Origin: CBDHCC01 sp965219235
GTDB taxonomy: Bacteria > Pseudomonadota > Alphaproteobacteria > Sphingomonadales > Sphingomonadaceae
Length of the DNA: 64,000 bases
Reading direction: 5' to 3'
Assembly: GCA_965219235.1 (NCBI GenBank)
Contig: OZ244721.1
Coordinates: forward strand, 186,001-250,000
Shown here: positions 25,551-34,269 of the stretch, piece after piece
Numbering within the stretch: the first letter of the stretch is position 1
Layout: each line of letters begins with the position of its first letter
The notes under the pieces: model-generated
What the model was told of the DNA's origin: nothing
What the model saw: only the letters and a program-made list of their open reading frames with translations
Database searches by the model: none
Position numbers and translations under genes: made by a program

Positions 25551-27112
25551 GACGCGCGCTCCAGCGCGGCCGGGCGCAGGGCGCCGCGCAATCCGTCCAG
25601 ATAGGCGCGGTTGGTCGGCAGGCTCGCGGCGAGCGTCCGGCCGCGTTGCGCCGCCTGCGCCATGCGGCCGCGCACCCCGGCGACCCCGTCCGCGCGGATC
25701 GGCCCGGCGGCGGGCGGGGGGAAGCCCATGCCGTAGAGCACGTACTGATAGCTCGCCGCCGGGAACACCTCGTCGACGAGCGGCAGGTCGGCGCGCGAGG
25801 GGGGCTGGTGGCGCCACAGGCGCAGCAGATCGGCCAGGCGCGGCGGCATGGTGGCGGGATCGCGATGGTCGCGCCAGTAGGGCTCCGTGCGGCGGCTGAG
25901 CGCGTAGTGGAGCTTCAGGAACTCCACGATCCGGTCCCAGCGCTGGCGGAACAGCGCGTTGAAGCGGCCGGCGTGGATGTCCATGGTCGCGCGTGTGCGC
26001 GGGAAATTGTCGATGAGCGCGTCCAGCGACAGCTCGATCAGGACGATCGCGGACGCCTCCAGCGGCTCCAGGAAGCCCGCCGACAGGCCGATCGCCAGGC
26101 AGTTGCGATCCCAGAACCGCTCCCGGTGCCCCGAGCGGAAGGAGAGCGGACGGATCGCGAGCGCCCGCGCATCGCAGCCGGGCGCCGTCCGCCGGACATG
26201 GTCGAGAAGGGTGCGTTCGGCCTCCTCCTCGCTCACATGGCGGGACGAATAGACGCAACCCACGCCGCGCCGCGTCGGCAGCCCGATGTCCCAGATCCAT
26301 CCGGCCGGGTGGGCGGTCGCGACGGTCTGGGAGGCGATCGCACTTTCAGCCGGCACCGGCACCTGCACGGCCAGCGCGCGGTCGTTGAACAGCTCGCCGC
26401 CGCGATCGACGAACGCCGCGCCGCGCCGCTCGCCCATCAGCAGCGCCGCGGTGCCGGTGCAGTCGAGGAACAGGTCGCCCGCGATCGGCCCCGCAGAGCG
26501 CGCCCGCACGGCGGCGATGTCGCCGTCCGGCGCGCGGTCCACGCCCACGACGTGGTCGCGGATGTGGCGGACGCCCAGCCGCCCGGTCGCGTGCCGCCGC
26601 AGCAGGTCGGCCAGCTTGGCGGCATCGAGGTGGTAGGCGTAGTTGAGCGCGCCGGCATAGTCCGGCATCGAGCGTTGGCGCGGCGCCAGGTCGCGCGCGC
26701 ACACGGTGGGCTGCGCGCTCATCGCCTCCGCGAACCCTTCGGCGCCGCCCAGCTCCGACCAGGCGGCCAGCCGCTCGGCCGGCTCGCCGTCGACGGGCGC
26801 CACGAAGGGGTGGTGATAGCTGTCATTCGCCGCGCCGGAGCACCAGCCGTCGAATCGCGATCCCTGTTTGAACGAGGCGTCGCACGCCCGCAGGAACTCG
26901 GGCTCCGCGATCCCGATCCGCGCGAGCGTGCGCCGGATGGTGGGCCAGGTGCCCTCGCCAACGCCGACGGTGGGCACGTCGGGGGACTCCACCAGCGTCA
27001 CGCTCAGCGGGTGGGGCGCGGCGGGATCGGCGCGCGCGGCGAGCAGCGCCGCCGCCAGCCAGCCCGCCGTGCCGCCGCCCACGATCACGACGTTGGCGAT
27101 CGGTGTGTCCAT
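25547..27112 (-). CDS. Flavin-dependent tryptophan-halogenase-like protein 2
   Basis: The 521-residue protein has the FAD motif VVIVGGGTAGWLAAAL, catalytic-type Lys82 (ASFKQGSRFDGW) and AGFLEPLEAS. The diagnostic WxWxIP is altered to WIWDIG, so it may not halogenate, or may act on another substrate than halogenase 1. Identity to halogenase 1 looks moderate, so this is an old duplication. It is first after the TonB receptor in the tightly coupled hal2-sapC-cupin-hal1 block. Confidence 0.88.
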   Translation of the reverse strand: MDTPIANVVIVGGGTAGWLAAALLAARADPAAPHPLSVTLVESPDVPTVGVGEGTWPTIRRTLARIGIAEPEFLRACDASFKQGSRFDGWCSGAANDSYHHPFVAPVDGEPAERLAAWSELGGAEGFAEAMSAQPTVCARDLAPRQRSMPDYAGALNYAYHLDAAKLADLLRRHATGRLGVRHIRDHVVGVDRAPDGDIAAVRARSAGPIAGDLFLDCTGTAALLMGERRGAAFVDRGGELFNDRALAVQVPVPAESAIASQTVATAHPAGWIWDIGLPTRRGVGCVYSSRHVSEEEAERTLLDHVRRTAPGCDARALAIRPLSFRSGHRERFWDRNCLAIGLSAGFLEPLEASAIVLIELSLDALIDNFPRTRATMDIHAGRFNALFRQRWDRIVEFLKLHYALSRRTEPYWRDHRDPATMPPRLADLLRLWRHQPPSRADLPLVDEVFPAASYQYVLYGMGFPPPAAGPIRADGVAGVRGRMAQAAQRGRTLAASLPTNRAYLDGLRGALRPAALERAS

Positions 27113-27224
27113 GGCGCGCGTCAGACCCTCACTTGCCGGATCGGCTATAGCGCGACCCTGCCGATCGGCAAAAGGCCATCCTTCCTGCCGTGAAGCATTG
27201 GCCGGTTCAATCCGGGCTCTCCGA

Positions 27225-30200
27225 TCAGAACGCGAACCGAACGCCGGCGGAATAGCGCGGATCCTGCTTCGTCGCGAAGTAGACGTTGCGATCCGATCGG
27301 CGATGCCCGCGACGATCCTCGCCCGTCAGGTTGATGGCTTCCGCGAACACCGTAAAACGGGGGATGATCTGGTAACTGGCGGTCGCGTCCACCTGACCGT
27401 AGGCCTCGGTGTAGAATGGGTTGCTGCCGCCGCCCGACAGGAACTCGTCGCGCCAGTTGTACGCGACACGCGCCTGGAAGCCGTATTTTTCAAAGAACAA
27501 CACCGCGTTCGCGCTGTCTGAGATGCCGTTCACGGCGAACTGATTGATGCTGCCGGGCAGCCTGTTGTCGAAACTGCGATTGCTGTTGACGATGGTGTAG
27601 TTGAGGATCGTGCCGAAGCCGGTGTTCCAGAAACTGTGCTGGATGGCGAATTCGAAGCCGTCGATCGTCGCCGTGTCGTCGCTGTTGAACGGCTGGGTGA
27701 CGACAAACGTCACGGGCGCATCCTCGGGCGTTCCGAGGATCGTCCCGTTCACCACCGTGCCCGGGAAGTTGGCCGCGATGTAATCGCGAATATCGGAAAA
27801 TGTCGCATCCGCTCCGAGCGCCGCGATCGCTGCCCGATAGCGGGGACCGTTCGACGGATCCGTCAGGCCGGGAGACGTCAGGCGAACCTGCGCATTGCCG
27901 ATGTAGTTCGACACCTTCTTGTGAAAATAGCCCACCGACAGATAGCTTTCCGGTCCGTAGTACCATTCCGCCGACAGGTCGATGTTCTTCGACTTGAACG
28001 GTATGAGGTTGGGATTGCCTTGCGCACCAGTGCCGTTGCCGCCTGCTCGGAACAACTGATCGAATGTCAGGCCGCCCTGCAAGGAGCCGTAGTCGGCGCG
28101 GGTGATGGTGTGGCTGTAGGAGGCGCGGAGCTTCACGTCCTGGATCGGCTGGACGTCGAAGTCGACCGCTGGCAGCCAATTGTCATACGCACCGCTGAAC
28201 GTCGTGATGGTGAACTGGCCAGGCGGCTGGATGATGTTGAACTCGTTGGGCGAGTTCTGGCGGGTGCCGGTGGACAACGGCACCAGCGCGGACGAGCGCA
28301 CCGTGGTGCTCTCGAAGCGAAGGCCGAGGATCAGGTGCGACGGGCGCGAGAACAGGTCGAAGGTGTTGGTGATCTGAGCGAACGGCGCGATCGTCTTCTC
28401 GCGGATGCGGCGATCGGTGGTGAACGGCGTACGGCAGTCCCCGTCGCCGCCGCAGATGCCGTACCGTTGGTCCAGCAGCGACACCACCTGCTCGAAGTTG
28501 TAGCTGTAGAAGGCCGGCGTGATCGCCGGGTCGTTCGCGCCGGAGATCCCCTTGAACTTGTCGGGAATGGTGACGAGGTTGAAGATGTCGTCCGGCAGCA
28601 ACGCCGCCGCCGCCGCTCGCGCCTCGGGGCTGTCGCCGCCGGTGCCGCCCCAGGTGTCGTTCTGCAGGACGCCATAGGCCGAGCGCACATTGTTGTCGGT
28701 GTATTGCACGCCGAAATCGAGCGAGTCGAGGAACGCGCCTTCGTGGTCGTAATGACCCTCCAGCTGGATCTGGTTGATCCGGTCGCGGAAGTACGAGTTG
28801 CGGAAGGCGTTGCCGGTCGGCGTGATCAGCGCGCGGTTCAGCGGGTCGATGCCGGGCTGCATCGCGTAGGAGATGACCGGCAAGTCGTTCTCGAAATTGA
28901 TCGTCTGGGTGGCCACGCCGAAGATGGCGAGACCCAGCGAGTTGCTGTTGCCGTACTTGTTGGTGGGCTTCGACTCCGCGGTCGAATGGTGGGCGTCGAG
29001 CGAGATCGTGACGCCACCGGGCGCATCCCAGGTCAGATTGCCGCCCAGCGACTTGTTCTCGGTGCGGCCCGCGGTCAGCGAGCTCGAATAGCTGAGGTCC
29101 TTGGTTTCCCTCGCGGTGAACCGCTCGGTGTAGAAGAGCGGGCCGGCGACCGGGCCGTCCGTCCACGCCGAGGACGTGTCGTTGTGATTGAACCAGATGC
29201 CGACATTCGCGTTGCGGTTCTCCACCTCGTTGCGCGAGTAGGTGTAGTCGACCGTCGCGGTGAGCGTGTCGATGGGGCGGACCTGCAGCACCGCCTGGCC
29301 GTTGATGCGCTCGCGCGTGAAATCGTTGATGTCGTAGGAGGCGTTCTGCGGCACCTCGTACACGTCGGTCGGGCCGGGCCGATTGGTGATGTTCGCCGCG
29401 CGCGGATCGCCCGGTTGCGCCAGCGAGCCCCAGTTGTTCTCGTTGCCCAGGTAGCCGTCGCGATAGCCGACATTCGCGACGTTCGCGCTGCCCTTGCGCT
29501 TCTGGTAGATGCCGGTGATCAGCAACCCGACGCGGTCGTCCGCCAGCGTGGTGCTGAAGATGCCCGAGACTTCGGGCGTGATGTCGTTCTTGCCGTTCTG
29601 CGACTCGTCGATCACGCCGCGCACGGCCAGCGATCCGCGCGTGCCCAGCTGGTCGAGGGGGCGGGGCGTGCGGATGTTGATCGTCGATCCGATACCGCCC
29701 GACGGCACCGTCGCGCGGCCGGACTTGTAGACCTCCAGCGAGGCGATGCCCTCGGACGCGAGGTTGGCGAAGTCGAACGACCGCGAGGACGGCGCGCTGT
29801 TGCCGTCGCCGAGCGTCGAGGTCGGCAACTGGCGGCCGTTGAGGATGACGAGGTTGTATTCGGGGCCGAAGCCGCGGACGGTGACGAACGAGCCCTCGCC
29901 GTTCGCGCGGTCGATCGACACGCCGGTGATGCGCTGCAGCGACTCGGCCAGGTTGGTGTCTGGGAACTTGCCGATGTCCTCCGCCGAGATCGCGTCGACG
30001 ACGCCCTGGGCGTCGCGCTTGATCGACAGCGACTCGCGCAGGCTGGCGCGGATGCCCGTGATGACGATGCCTGCGGCTTCGGGCTCGGCGGCCGCGTCGC
30101 CGGGCTGCGCCTGGATATCCGATCCGCCCGTGTTGCCGAGCGTGGAGGAGGTGGGGGGAACCTGTTCCTGCGGCGGGCTGTCCGGAGCCTCCTGCGCCAT

Positions 30201-30284
30201 CGCGCCGTGCGACACCGACGCGATCGCCAGCGTCGACGTCCCGATCACCAGCCGCGACAGCGAACGAGCAGAGAACCCTCGCAT
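27225..30284 (-). CDS. TonB-dependent receptor
   Basis: The 1019-residue outer-membrane receptor has a signal peptide ending ...SHGAMAQ. A plug domain (DAQGVVDAISAEDIGKFPDTNLAE, then ITGVSIDRANGEGSFVTVRGFGPEY) is typical of the large sugar-type receptors of sphingomonads and xanthomonads. The barrel ends in aromatic F (YSAGVRFAF). The ATG at 30284 has AGGGGTGG 7 nt upstream. Size and plug type, plus flanking GH16 and a LacI regulator, suggest uptake of an oligosaccharide, probably beta-glucan-derived; this is inference. Confidence 0.93.
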   Translation of the reverse strand: MRGFSARSLSRLVIGTSTLAIASVSHGAMAQEAPDSPPQEQVPPTSSTLGNTGGSDIQAQPGDAAAEPEAAGIVITGIRASLRESLSIKRDAQGVVDAISAEDIGKFPDTNLAESLQRITGVSIDRANGEGSFVTVRGFGPEYNLVILNGRQLPTSTLGDGNSAPSSRSFDFANLASEGIASLEVYKSGRATVPSGGIGSTINIRTPRPLDQLGTRGSLAVRGVIDESQNGKNDITPEVSGIFSTTLADDRVGLLITGIYQKRKGSANVANVGYRDGYLGNENNWGSLAQPGDPRAANITNRPGPTDVYEVPQNASYDINDFTRERINGQAVLQVRPIDTLTATVDYTYSRNEVENRNANVGIWFNHNDTSSAWTDGPVAGPLFYTERFTARETKDLSYSSSLTAGRTENKSLGGNLTWDAPGGVTISLDAHHSTAESKPTNKYGNSNSLGLAIFGVATQTINFENDLPVISYAMQPGIDPLNRALITPTGNAFRNSYFRDRINQIQLEGHYDHEGAFLDSLDFGVQYTDNNVRSAYGVLQNDTWGGTGGDSPEARAAAAALLPDDIFNLVTIPDKFKGISGANDPAITPAFYSYNFEQVVSLLDQRYGICGGDGDCRTPFTTDRRIREKTIAPFAQITNTFDLFSRPSHLILGLRFESTTVRSSALVPLSTGTRQNSPNEFNIIQPPGQFTITTFSGAYDNWLPAVDFDVQPIQDVKLRASYSHTITRADYGSLQGGLTFDQLFRAGGNGTGAQGNPNLIPFKSKNIDLSAEWYYGPESYLSVGYFHKKVSNYIGNAQVRLTSPGLTDPSNGPRYRAAIAALGADATFSDIRDYIAANFPGTVVNGTILGTPEDAPVTFVVTQPFNSDDTATIDGFEFAIQHSFWNTGFGTILNYTIVNSNRSFDNRLPGSINQFAVNGISDSANAVLFFEKYGFQARVAYNWRDEFLSGGGSNPFYTEAYGQVDATASYQIIPRFTVFAEAINLTGEDRRGHRRSDRNVYFATKQDPRYSAGVRFAF

Positions 30285-30328
30285 AGAACCACCCCTAATT
30301 TGTCGGCGCGGTTGGATCCGCGCCTGGT

Positions 30329-30342
30329 TGAGAACGTTCACC
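30329..30342. promoter_or_regulatory. Candidate LacI-family operator in the TonB receptor promoter
   Basis: TGAGAACGTTCACC matches the LacI/GalR-type symmetric site TGTGAACGTTCACA at 12 of 14 positions. On the minus strand it lies 19 nt after a TTGACA -35 box (30367-30362) and 45 nt before the receptor ATG, in the -10 region. The likely binder is the LacI gene at 21240. Confidence 0.5.
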
Positions 30343-30497
30343 TGCGACCTGCAAAAAGGCGTGTCAAGTCGTCTGCGCGATCCGGGGAACGCTCGCAATT
30401 TCATGACAACGTGCGACAAACAAGCTCGCGCGAACCCGCCCGGCCAGCGCTTCGACCGCCTTCCGAAGGCTTCCGATGGATGGCGGTCGTGCGTTCG

Positions 30498-31337
30498 TCA
30501 GTCGGGCACGGGTTCCGGGGTCCCCGCGGGCCAGTGCCGCACATAGTCCACGATCATCCTCTGGGGCAGCGCCGCGTCGTCGATGCCCCGCTGGCCGCCC
30601 CAGTCGCCGCCGATCGCAAGGTTCAGGATCAGGTGGAACGGCCGGGTGAACGGCCAGGCGTCGGCGCCGCCCGGCCGATCGTCGGCGACCCGCATGAAGG
30701 CGCGCCCATCCACCCCGACCATGATCGATCCGGCGCGCCAGTCGAGCTGGTAGAGGTGGAACTCGGTGCAGCTCGTCGGCACCGCGATCTCGGCGCCGCG
30801 CTGCGTGCCCCGGGCGTGGTTGAAGGCGGCGGTGTGCAGCGTCGCGTGGACCACGCCGGGGTTCCAGCCGACCATCTCCATCACGTCGATCTCGCCCTGC
30901 GCCGGCCAGGTGCCGGTCGCGGGAAGCATCCAGATCGCGGGCCAGGTGCCGCGCCCGCAGGGCAGCATCGCGCGCACCTCGGTGAAGCCCGGCCCCAGCG
31001 CCGTTCGCGTCACCAGCTTGGCGGAGGTGTAGGCCTGACCGCCCCAATCGGGATAGCGCTCGCGGGGCAGGGTCTCGCGACGCGCCTCGATCACCAGCGC
31101 GCCGCCTTCGATGCGCGTGTTGGCGGCCCGGTCGTCGGCGTAGTACTGGCGCTCGTTGTTGAACCAGCCGGTCGCGTTGCGCGACGTGTCGAAGCGCCAG
31201 CGCTGGCGATCGACCTCAGGCCCGTCGAACTCTTCGGCAAAGGTCGGTGCCTCGGTCGGCGGAGCCATCGGTCCGTCCACGGCGTAGTTGTCGGCGCCGA
31301 GTCCGACGAGCTGCAGGGCCAGGAGCAGCGGGCTCAT
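30498..31337 (-). CDS. Glycoside hydrolase family 16 (laminarinase-like)
   Basis: The 279-residue protein has a short hydrophobic N-terminus and a complete GH16 jelly roll. GEIDVMEMVG carries the catalytic pair Glu149 and Glu154 with Asp151 between. WPAIWMLPATGTWP, FHLYQLDW and LILNLAIGGDWGG line the substrate cleft as in bacterial endo-beta-1,3-glucanases. It would cut laminarin-like beta-glucans outside the cytoplasm. It overlaps the beta-helix gene by 4 nt and precedes the receptor operon. Confidence 0.9.
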   Translation of the reverse strand: MSPLLLALQLVGLGADNYAVDGPMAPPTEAPTFAEEFDGPEVDRQRWRFDTSRNATGWFNNERQYYADDRAANTRIEGGALVIEARRETLPRERYPDWGGQAYTSAKLVTRTALGPGFTEVRAMLPCGRGTWPAIWMLPATGTWPAQGEIDVMEMVGWNPGVVHATLHTAAFNHARGTQRGAEIAVPTSCTEFHLYQLDWRAGSIMVGVDGRAFMRVADDRPGGADAWPFTRPFHLILNLAIGGDWGGQRGIDDAALPQRMIVDYVRHWPAGTPEPVPD

Positions 31338-33172
31338 GGCCGTGCCCCCTCCGTCCCGCCGACAGCCGGGTAGCGGAGCAGGGTCTGGCGCACCGCGCCG
31401 GGCCGGGCCGCCTCGCCGGCGTCGTTCACCGGATGGGCGATCGTGCCCTGGCCGCCGCCCAGCGAAATCGTGGTGACGTTGCGCACGACCACGCCCGGCG
31501 TGTCCGGCACCTCGACCGCGCTCTCGAGCACCACCGTCGGGTCGGCGGTGAAGTTGGCGTAGACGCCCAACGCGACCGCCTCGTGCCGCCGCACGTGATC
31601 GGCCACCTTGTAGGCGGCCCAGCCGCGCGTGGATCCGGCCCTGTAGGCGGCCTGGGAGGGTGGATCGTAGGGCAGTTCGTTCTGGTAGAAGAGGGTTCGC
31701 CCGCGCTCGCCGTTCCAGAGCGTCTGGTACTTCTGGAAATGCTCCACGAACAGGCCGGTGCAGGTCACGTCGTCGCCGTTGACCACGAGCCCCTGGTCGC
31801 CGATGGTCTCGTCCCAGCCGACATGGACCCGGCCGGACGGCCGGTCGCCGTGGTCCGCCCGCCAGATCCACAGATGGTCCGCCAGCACGCCCCGGCTGTT
31901 GATCTCCACGCCGGTCGCGACCCGCCCGACCGTGGCCCCGCCGACCCGCACGAAGACGTCCGACAGCGACGCCGGGTCGGCGCGATGATCGCCGGCGGCG
32001 CCGCGTGGCCCCACCTCCAGCAGGACGGGGGAGATCTCCGGCCCCGCGTCGAACAGCAGTCCCGCCACCGCCACGCCGGGAACGTCGGCGACCGTCATCG
32101 CCTTCGTCCCGCCCAGCGCCAGGAGGGTGGCGAGCCCAAGCCCCAGGACGACGGTCCCGGCGCGTTCCACCCGCAGCGGCTCCGTCAGCGCGTAGATGCC
32201 GGGCGTCAGCAGCAGGTGACGGCCCTCCGCCAATGCGGCGTTGATGCGGGCGGGCGGCATGTCCGGTGTGGCGACGAGGAAGCGCGAGAGCGGCAGGGAA
32301 CGGCCGCGGGGGCGACCGCTGCCCCAACTCGGCCCGCGCGCGTCGGTGCGGGCCGACGGCGCGAACACGCGCCACTCGTCGTCCTCGACGTACAGATAGG
32401 GTTTGTCCCGCACGATCGGCGCCGTCGCGAGCGTGGTGTAGGGCGGATCGGGAAAGCCGGTCGGCGGCGCGCCCTCGACACCGACGAACATCATGTTCCA
32501 GTTGGATCCCTCCCACGCTCCGATCGCGCTGGTGCGCGTGAACCACTGTTGCTGCGAGCCGGAACGGATGGTGCCGTCGATGCGGCAATCGGCGATGAAG
32601 CCCCCGCTGGACCAGCCGCCGTCGTCCAGCGCCAGGTCGCCGCGCAGATGGACGCGGCGGTAGGGCGCGGCCTGGGACACCGCCCAGCGGTCGCCGCCGT
32701 CGGGTGGACGCACCGACAGATTCTCGGCGCAACGCCAGAAGTTGACCAGCGCGCGGCCGCCGTTCCAGTCGGCCTCCGCATGGACGTGGCCATCGATCGC
32801 CACGTCGCCCGGCAGCGCGCCCAGTCCGGCGATCTGCGTGAAGAAGCCGACATTCGCGTCCACGGCGTAGCGCCCCGGCTTGAACAGCACGGCATAGCGC
32901 GCGTCGGTGAAGTGCGCGCGCTCCTGCCGGCGGAAGATCGTGTCCAGCCGGTCCTGGATCGCGCCGCGGTCCATCGACGGATCGACGATCACGACGTTGG
33001 GACCCAGCCAGGGGTCGCAGCTCCGGCCGTGCGCCGCCCGGACCGGACGGGCCGCGCCGCCCGCCGCCATCGCCAGCCCCGCGCCCGCGACGCCCTTCAC
33101 GACGCTTCGGCGCGTCGGCTCGGCCGTGTCCATCCGGTTCGCGCCTCTTCGCCGCTGATCGTCGCGCGTCAT
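31334..33172 (-). CDS. Secreted right-handed beta-helix protein, possible glycan enzyme
   Basis: The 612-residue protein has a Tat-like signal (TRRSVVKGVAGAGLAMAAGG). The body alternates short strands and loops (WSSGGFIADCRIDG, EGSNWNMMFVGVEG, VLGLGLATLLALGG, VVNGDDVTCTGLFVEHFQKYQ), typical of pectate-lyase-like parallel beta-helices. Two such regions are apparent, as in GH55 exo-beta-1,3-glucanases, and the GH16 neighbour would suit that. I cannot identify catalytic residues, and homologues are often given unrelated names, so the function is open. An alternative start exists at 33133. Confidence 0.65.
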   Translation of the reverse strand: MTRDDQRRRGANRMDTAEPTRRSVVKGVAGAGLAMAAGGAARPVRAAHGRSCDPWLGPNVVIVDPSMDRGAIQDRLDTIFRRQERAHFTDARYAVLFKPGRYAVDANVGFFTQIAGLGALPGDVAIDGHVHAEADWNGGRALVNFWRCAENLSVRPPDGGDRWAVSQAAPYRRVHLRGDLALDDGGWSSGGFIADCRIDGTIRSGSQQQWFTRTSAIGAWEGSNWNMMFVGVEGAPPTGFPDPPYTTLATAPIVRDKPYLYVEDDEWRVFAPSARTDARGPSWGSGRPRGRSLPLSRFLVATPDMPPARINAALAEGRHLLLTPGIYALTEPLRVERAGTVVLGLGLATLLALGGTKAMTVADVPGVAVAGLLFDAGPEISPVLLEVGPRGAAGDHRADPASLSDVFVRVGGATVGRVATGVEINSRGVLADHLWIWRADHGDRPSGRVHVGWDETIGDQGLVVNGDDVTCTGLFVEHFQKYQTLWNGERGRTLFYQNELPYDPPSQAAYRAGSTRGWAAYKVADHVRRHEAVALGVYANFTADPTVVLESAVEVPDTPGVVVRNVTTISLGGGQGTIAHPVNDAGEAARPGAVRQTLLRYPAVGGTEGARP

Positions 33173-33855
33173 CGACCCGACTCCAGTGAGAAGAACGCCG
33201 TCACGGTCAGCCGCCCGCTCCGTGGATCGGGGGACAGCACCGCGTCCGGCGAGATGGCGCCGCTGTGCAGGACGTAGCTGCGATAGAGCAACGCCCGGTT
33301 GCAGCGCGCCTCCGTCAGCAGCGTGCGTTCGAACAGCGCGGTCGTGTCACGGACATAACCCCCGTCCGGAGGCCCGTGTTCGGCCAGGTCGGCGGCCAGC
33401 CGTTCGCGATAGACCGGGGCACGCCCGGCGTCGATCGTCTCGAAGCCGGTGGATCGGTGGCGGTAGAAGGCGGTCCCGTCCGCGTCGTCCGGCGACAGAT
33501 AATGGACCATGGCGATGCGCTCGGCCCCGTGCGCGTCGACATGGGGCAGGCGCTGGGCGAGGGTGAGGTCGTGCGGCGGGGTTGTCACGATCGAGAAGCT
33601 GGCGTCGATCAGCCGCAATCCCCGGCTTCGACCGAAGGACCGGCCGACGGCGGCGGCGACCGCCGGCATCAGCTCGGCCAGGTAGCCGTCCGGCAGCGGC
33701 GCGCGGAGGCCCGGATAGTGCTCGCCCGCCGGACCGAACCGCGCTGCGGCGGCTACGGCGCGCAGGGCCGCGGCGTCGCGGACGAGATCGTCGAAGATCA
33801 CGAGCGGCTGCCGCTCAGCGCCGATGGAAACCGTCTGGACGTCCGGCCGTCTCAT
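33169..33855 (-). CDS. DUF6445 family protein (2-oxoglutarate oxygenase-like)
   Basis: The 228-residue protein reads PHVDAHGAERIAMVHYLSPDD (His-x-Asp iron site region) and NRALLYRSYVLHSGAI (distal His with a following Ser), the arrangement of Fe(II)/2-oxoglutarate dioxygenases. DUF6445 proteins accompany halogenase/SapC/TonB-receptor gene sets. It begins the leftward train and overlaps the beta-helix gene by 4 nt. Substrate unknown. Confidence 0.75.
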   Translation of the reverse strand: MRRPDVQTVSIGAERQPLVIFDDLVRDAAALRAVAAAARFGPAGEHYPGLRAPLPDGYLAELMPAVAAAVGRSFGRSRGLRLIDASFSIVTTPPHDLTLAQRLPHVDAHGAERIAMVHYLSPDDADGTAFYRHRSTGFETIDAGRAPVYRERLAADLAEHGPPDGGYVRDTTALFERTLLTEARCNRALLYRSYVLHSGAISPDAVLSPDPRSGRLTVTAFFSLESGR

Positions 33856-33995
33856 GGTCCGCCATGCTAGAACGGGCGCGGGGCGAGCACAACGCGGTCG
33901 CCGGATTGCGATCCCCTCAGAATGGCCACGCCCGACCGGCACCCGACCCATCGTCAGAACGGGATCAGGAGGTTTCAAGACGCCTTGGCGGTGAC

Positions 33996-34071
33996 TGGTG
34001 ACCCCTACGGGAATCGAACCCGTGTTTTCGCCGTGAGAGGGCGACGTCCTGGACCGCTAGACGAAGGGGCC
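33996..34071 (-). tRNA. tRNA-Glu (anticodon CTC)
   Basis: The 76-nt cloverleaf includes an encoded CCA. The anticodon loop CTCTCAC sits in a GTCGCC/GGCGA stem, T-loop GGTTCGATTCC and D-arm GTCTAGCGGTCCAGGAC are present. The acceptor stem has one G-U pair at 2-71. Confidence 0.93.
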
Positions 34072-34091
34072 GCGGGCTTCGCCGGAGTTCC

Positions 34092-34167
34092 TGGTGATCC
34101 CTACGGGACTCGAACCCGTGTTTTCGCCGTGAAAGGGCGACGTCCTAGGCCACTAGACGAAGGGACC
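34092..34167 (-). tRNA. tRNA-Glu (anticodon TTC)
   Basis: The 76-nt cloverleaf with encoded CCA lies 20 nt upstream of the CTC copy and is nearly identical in the anticodon and T arms. The anticodon loop is CTTTCAC. Both are read leftward, probably from one transcript. Confidence 0.95.
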
Positions 34168-34269
34168 ACGGGGGAAACGCTGGCTGGGCGAGGTGGCGCT
34201 TACGGGTGGGGCGCGCCAGGGTCAAGGGCGAGGTGCGCGCCGTTCGACGCCGCGCTAGGGGCGTCCTGC

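Noticed and set aside
22293..27112. Tryptophan halogenases as part of a natural-product gene cluster
   Set aside because: No NRPS, PKS, tryptophan oxidase or peptide precursor is present; the context is a TonB receptor and glycan enzymes.
27636..31373. A 1245-codon open frame on the plus strand opposite the TonB receptor and GH16 genes
   Set aside because: It is rich in Arg/Ala/Val/Gly with no recognisable domain, and mirrors the high-GC third-position pattern of the real minus-strand genes. The receptor and GH16 on the other strand have clear motifs.
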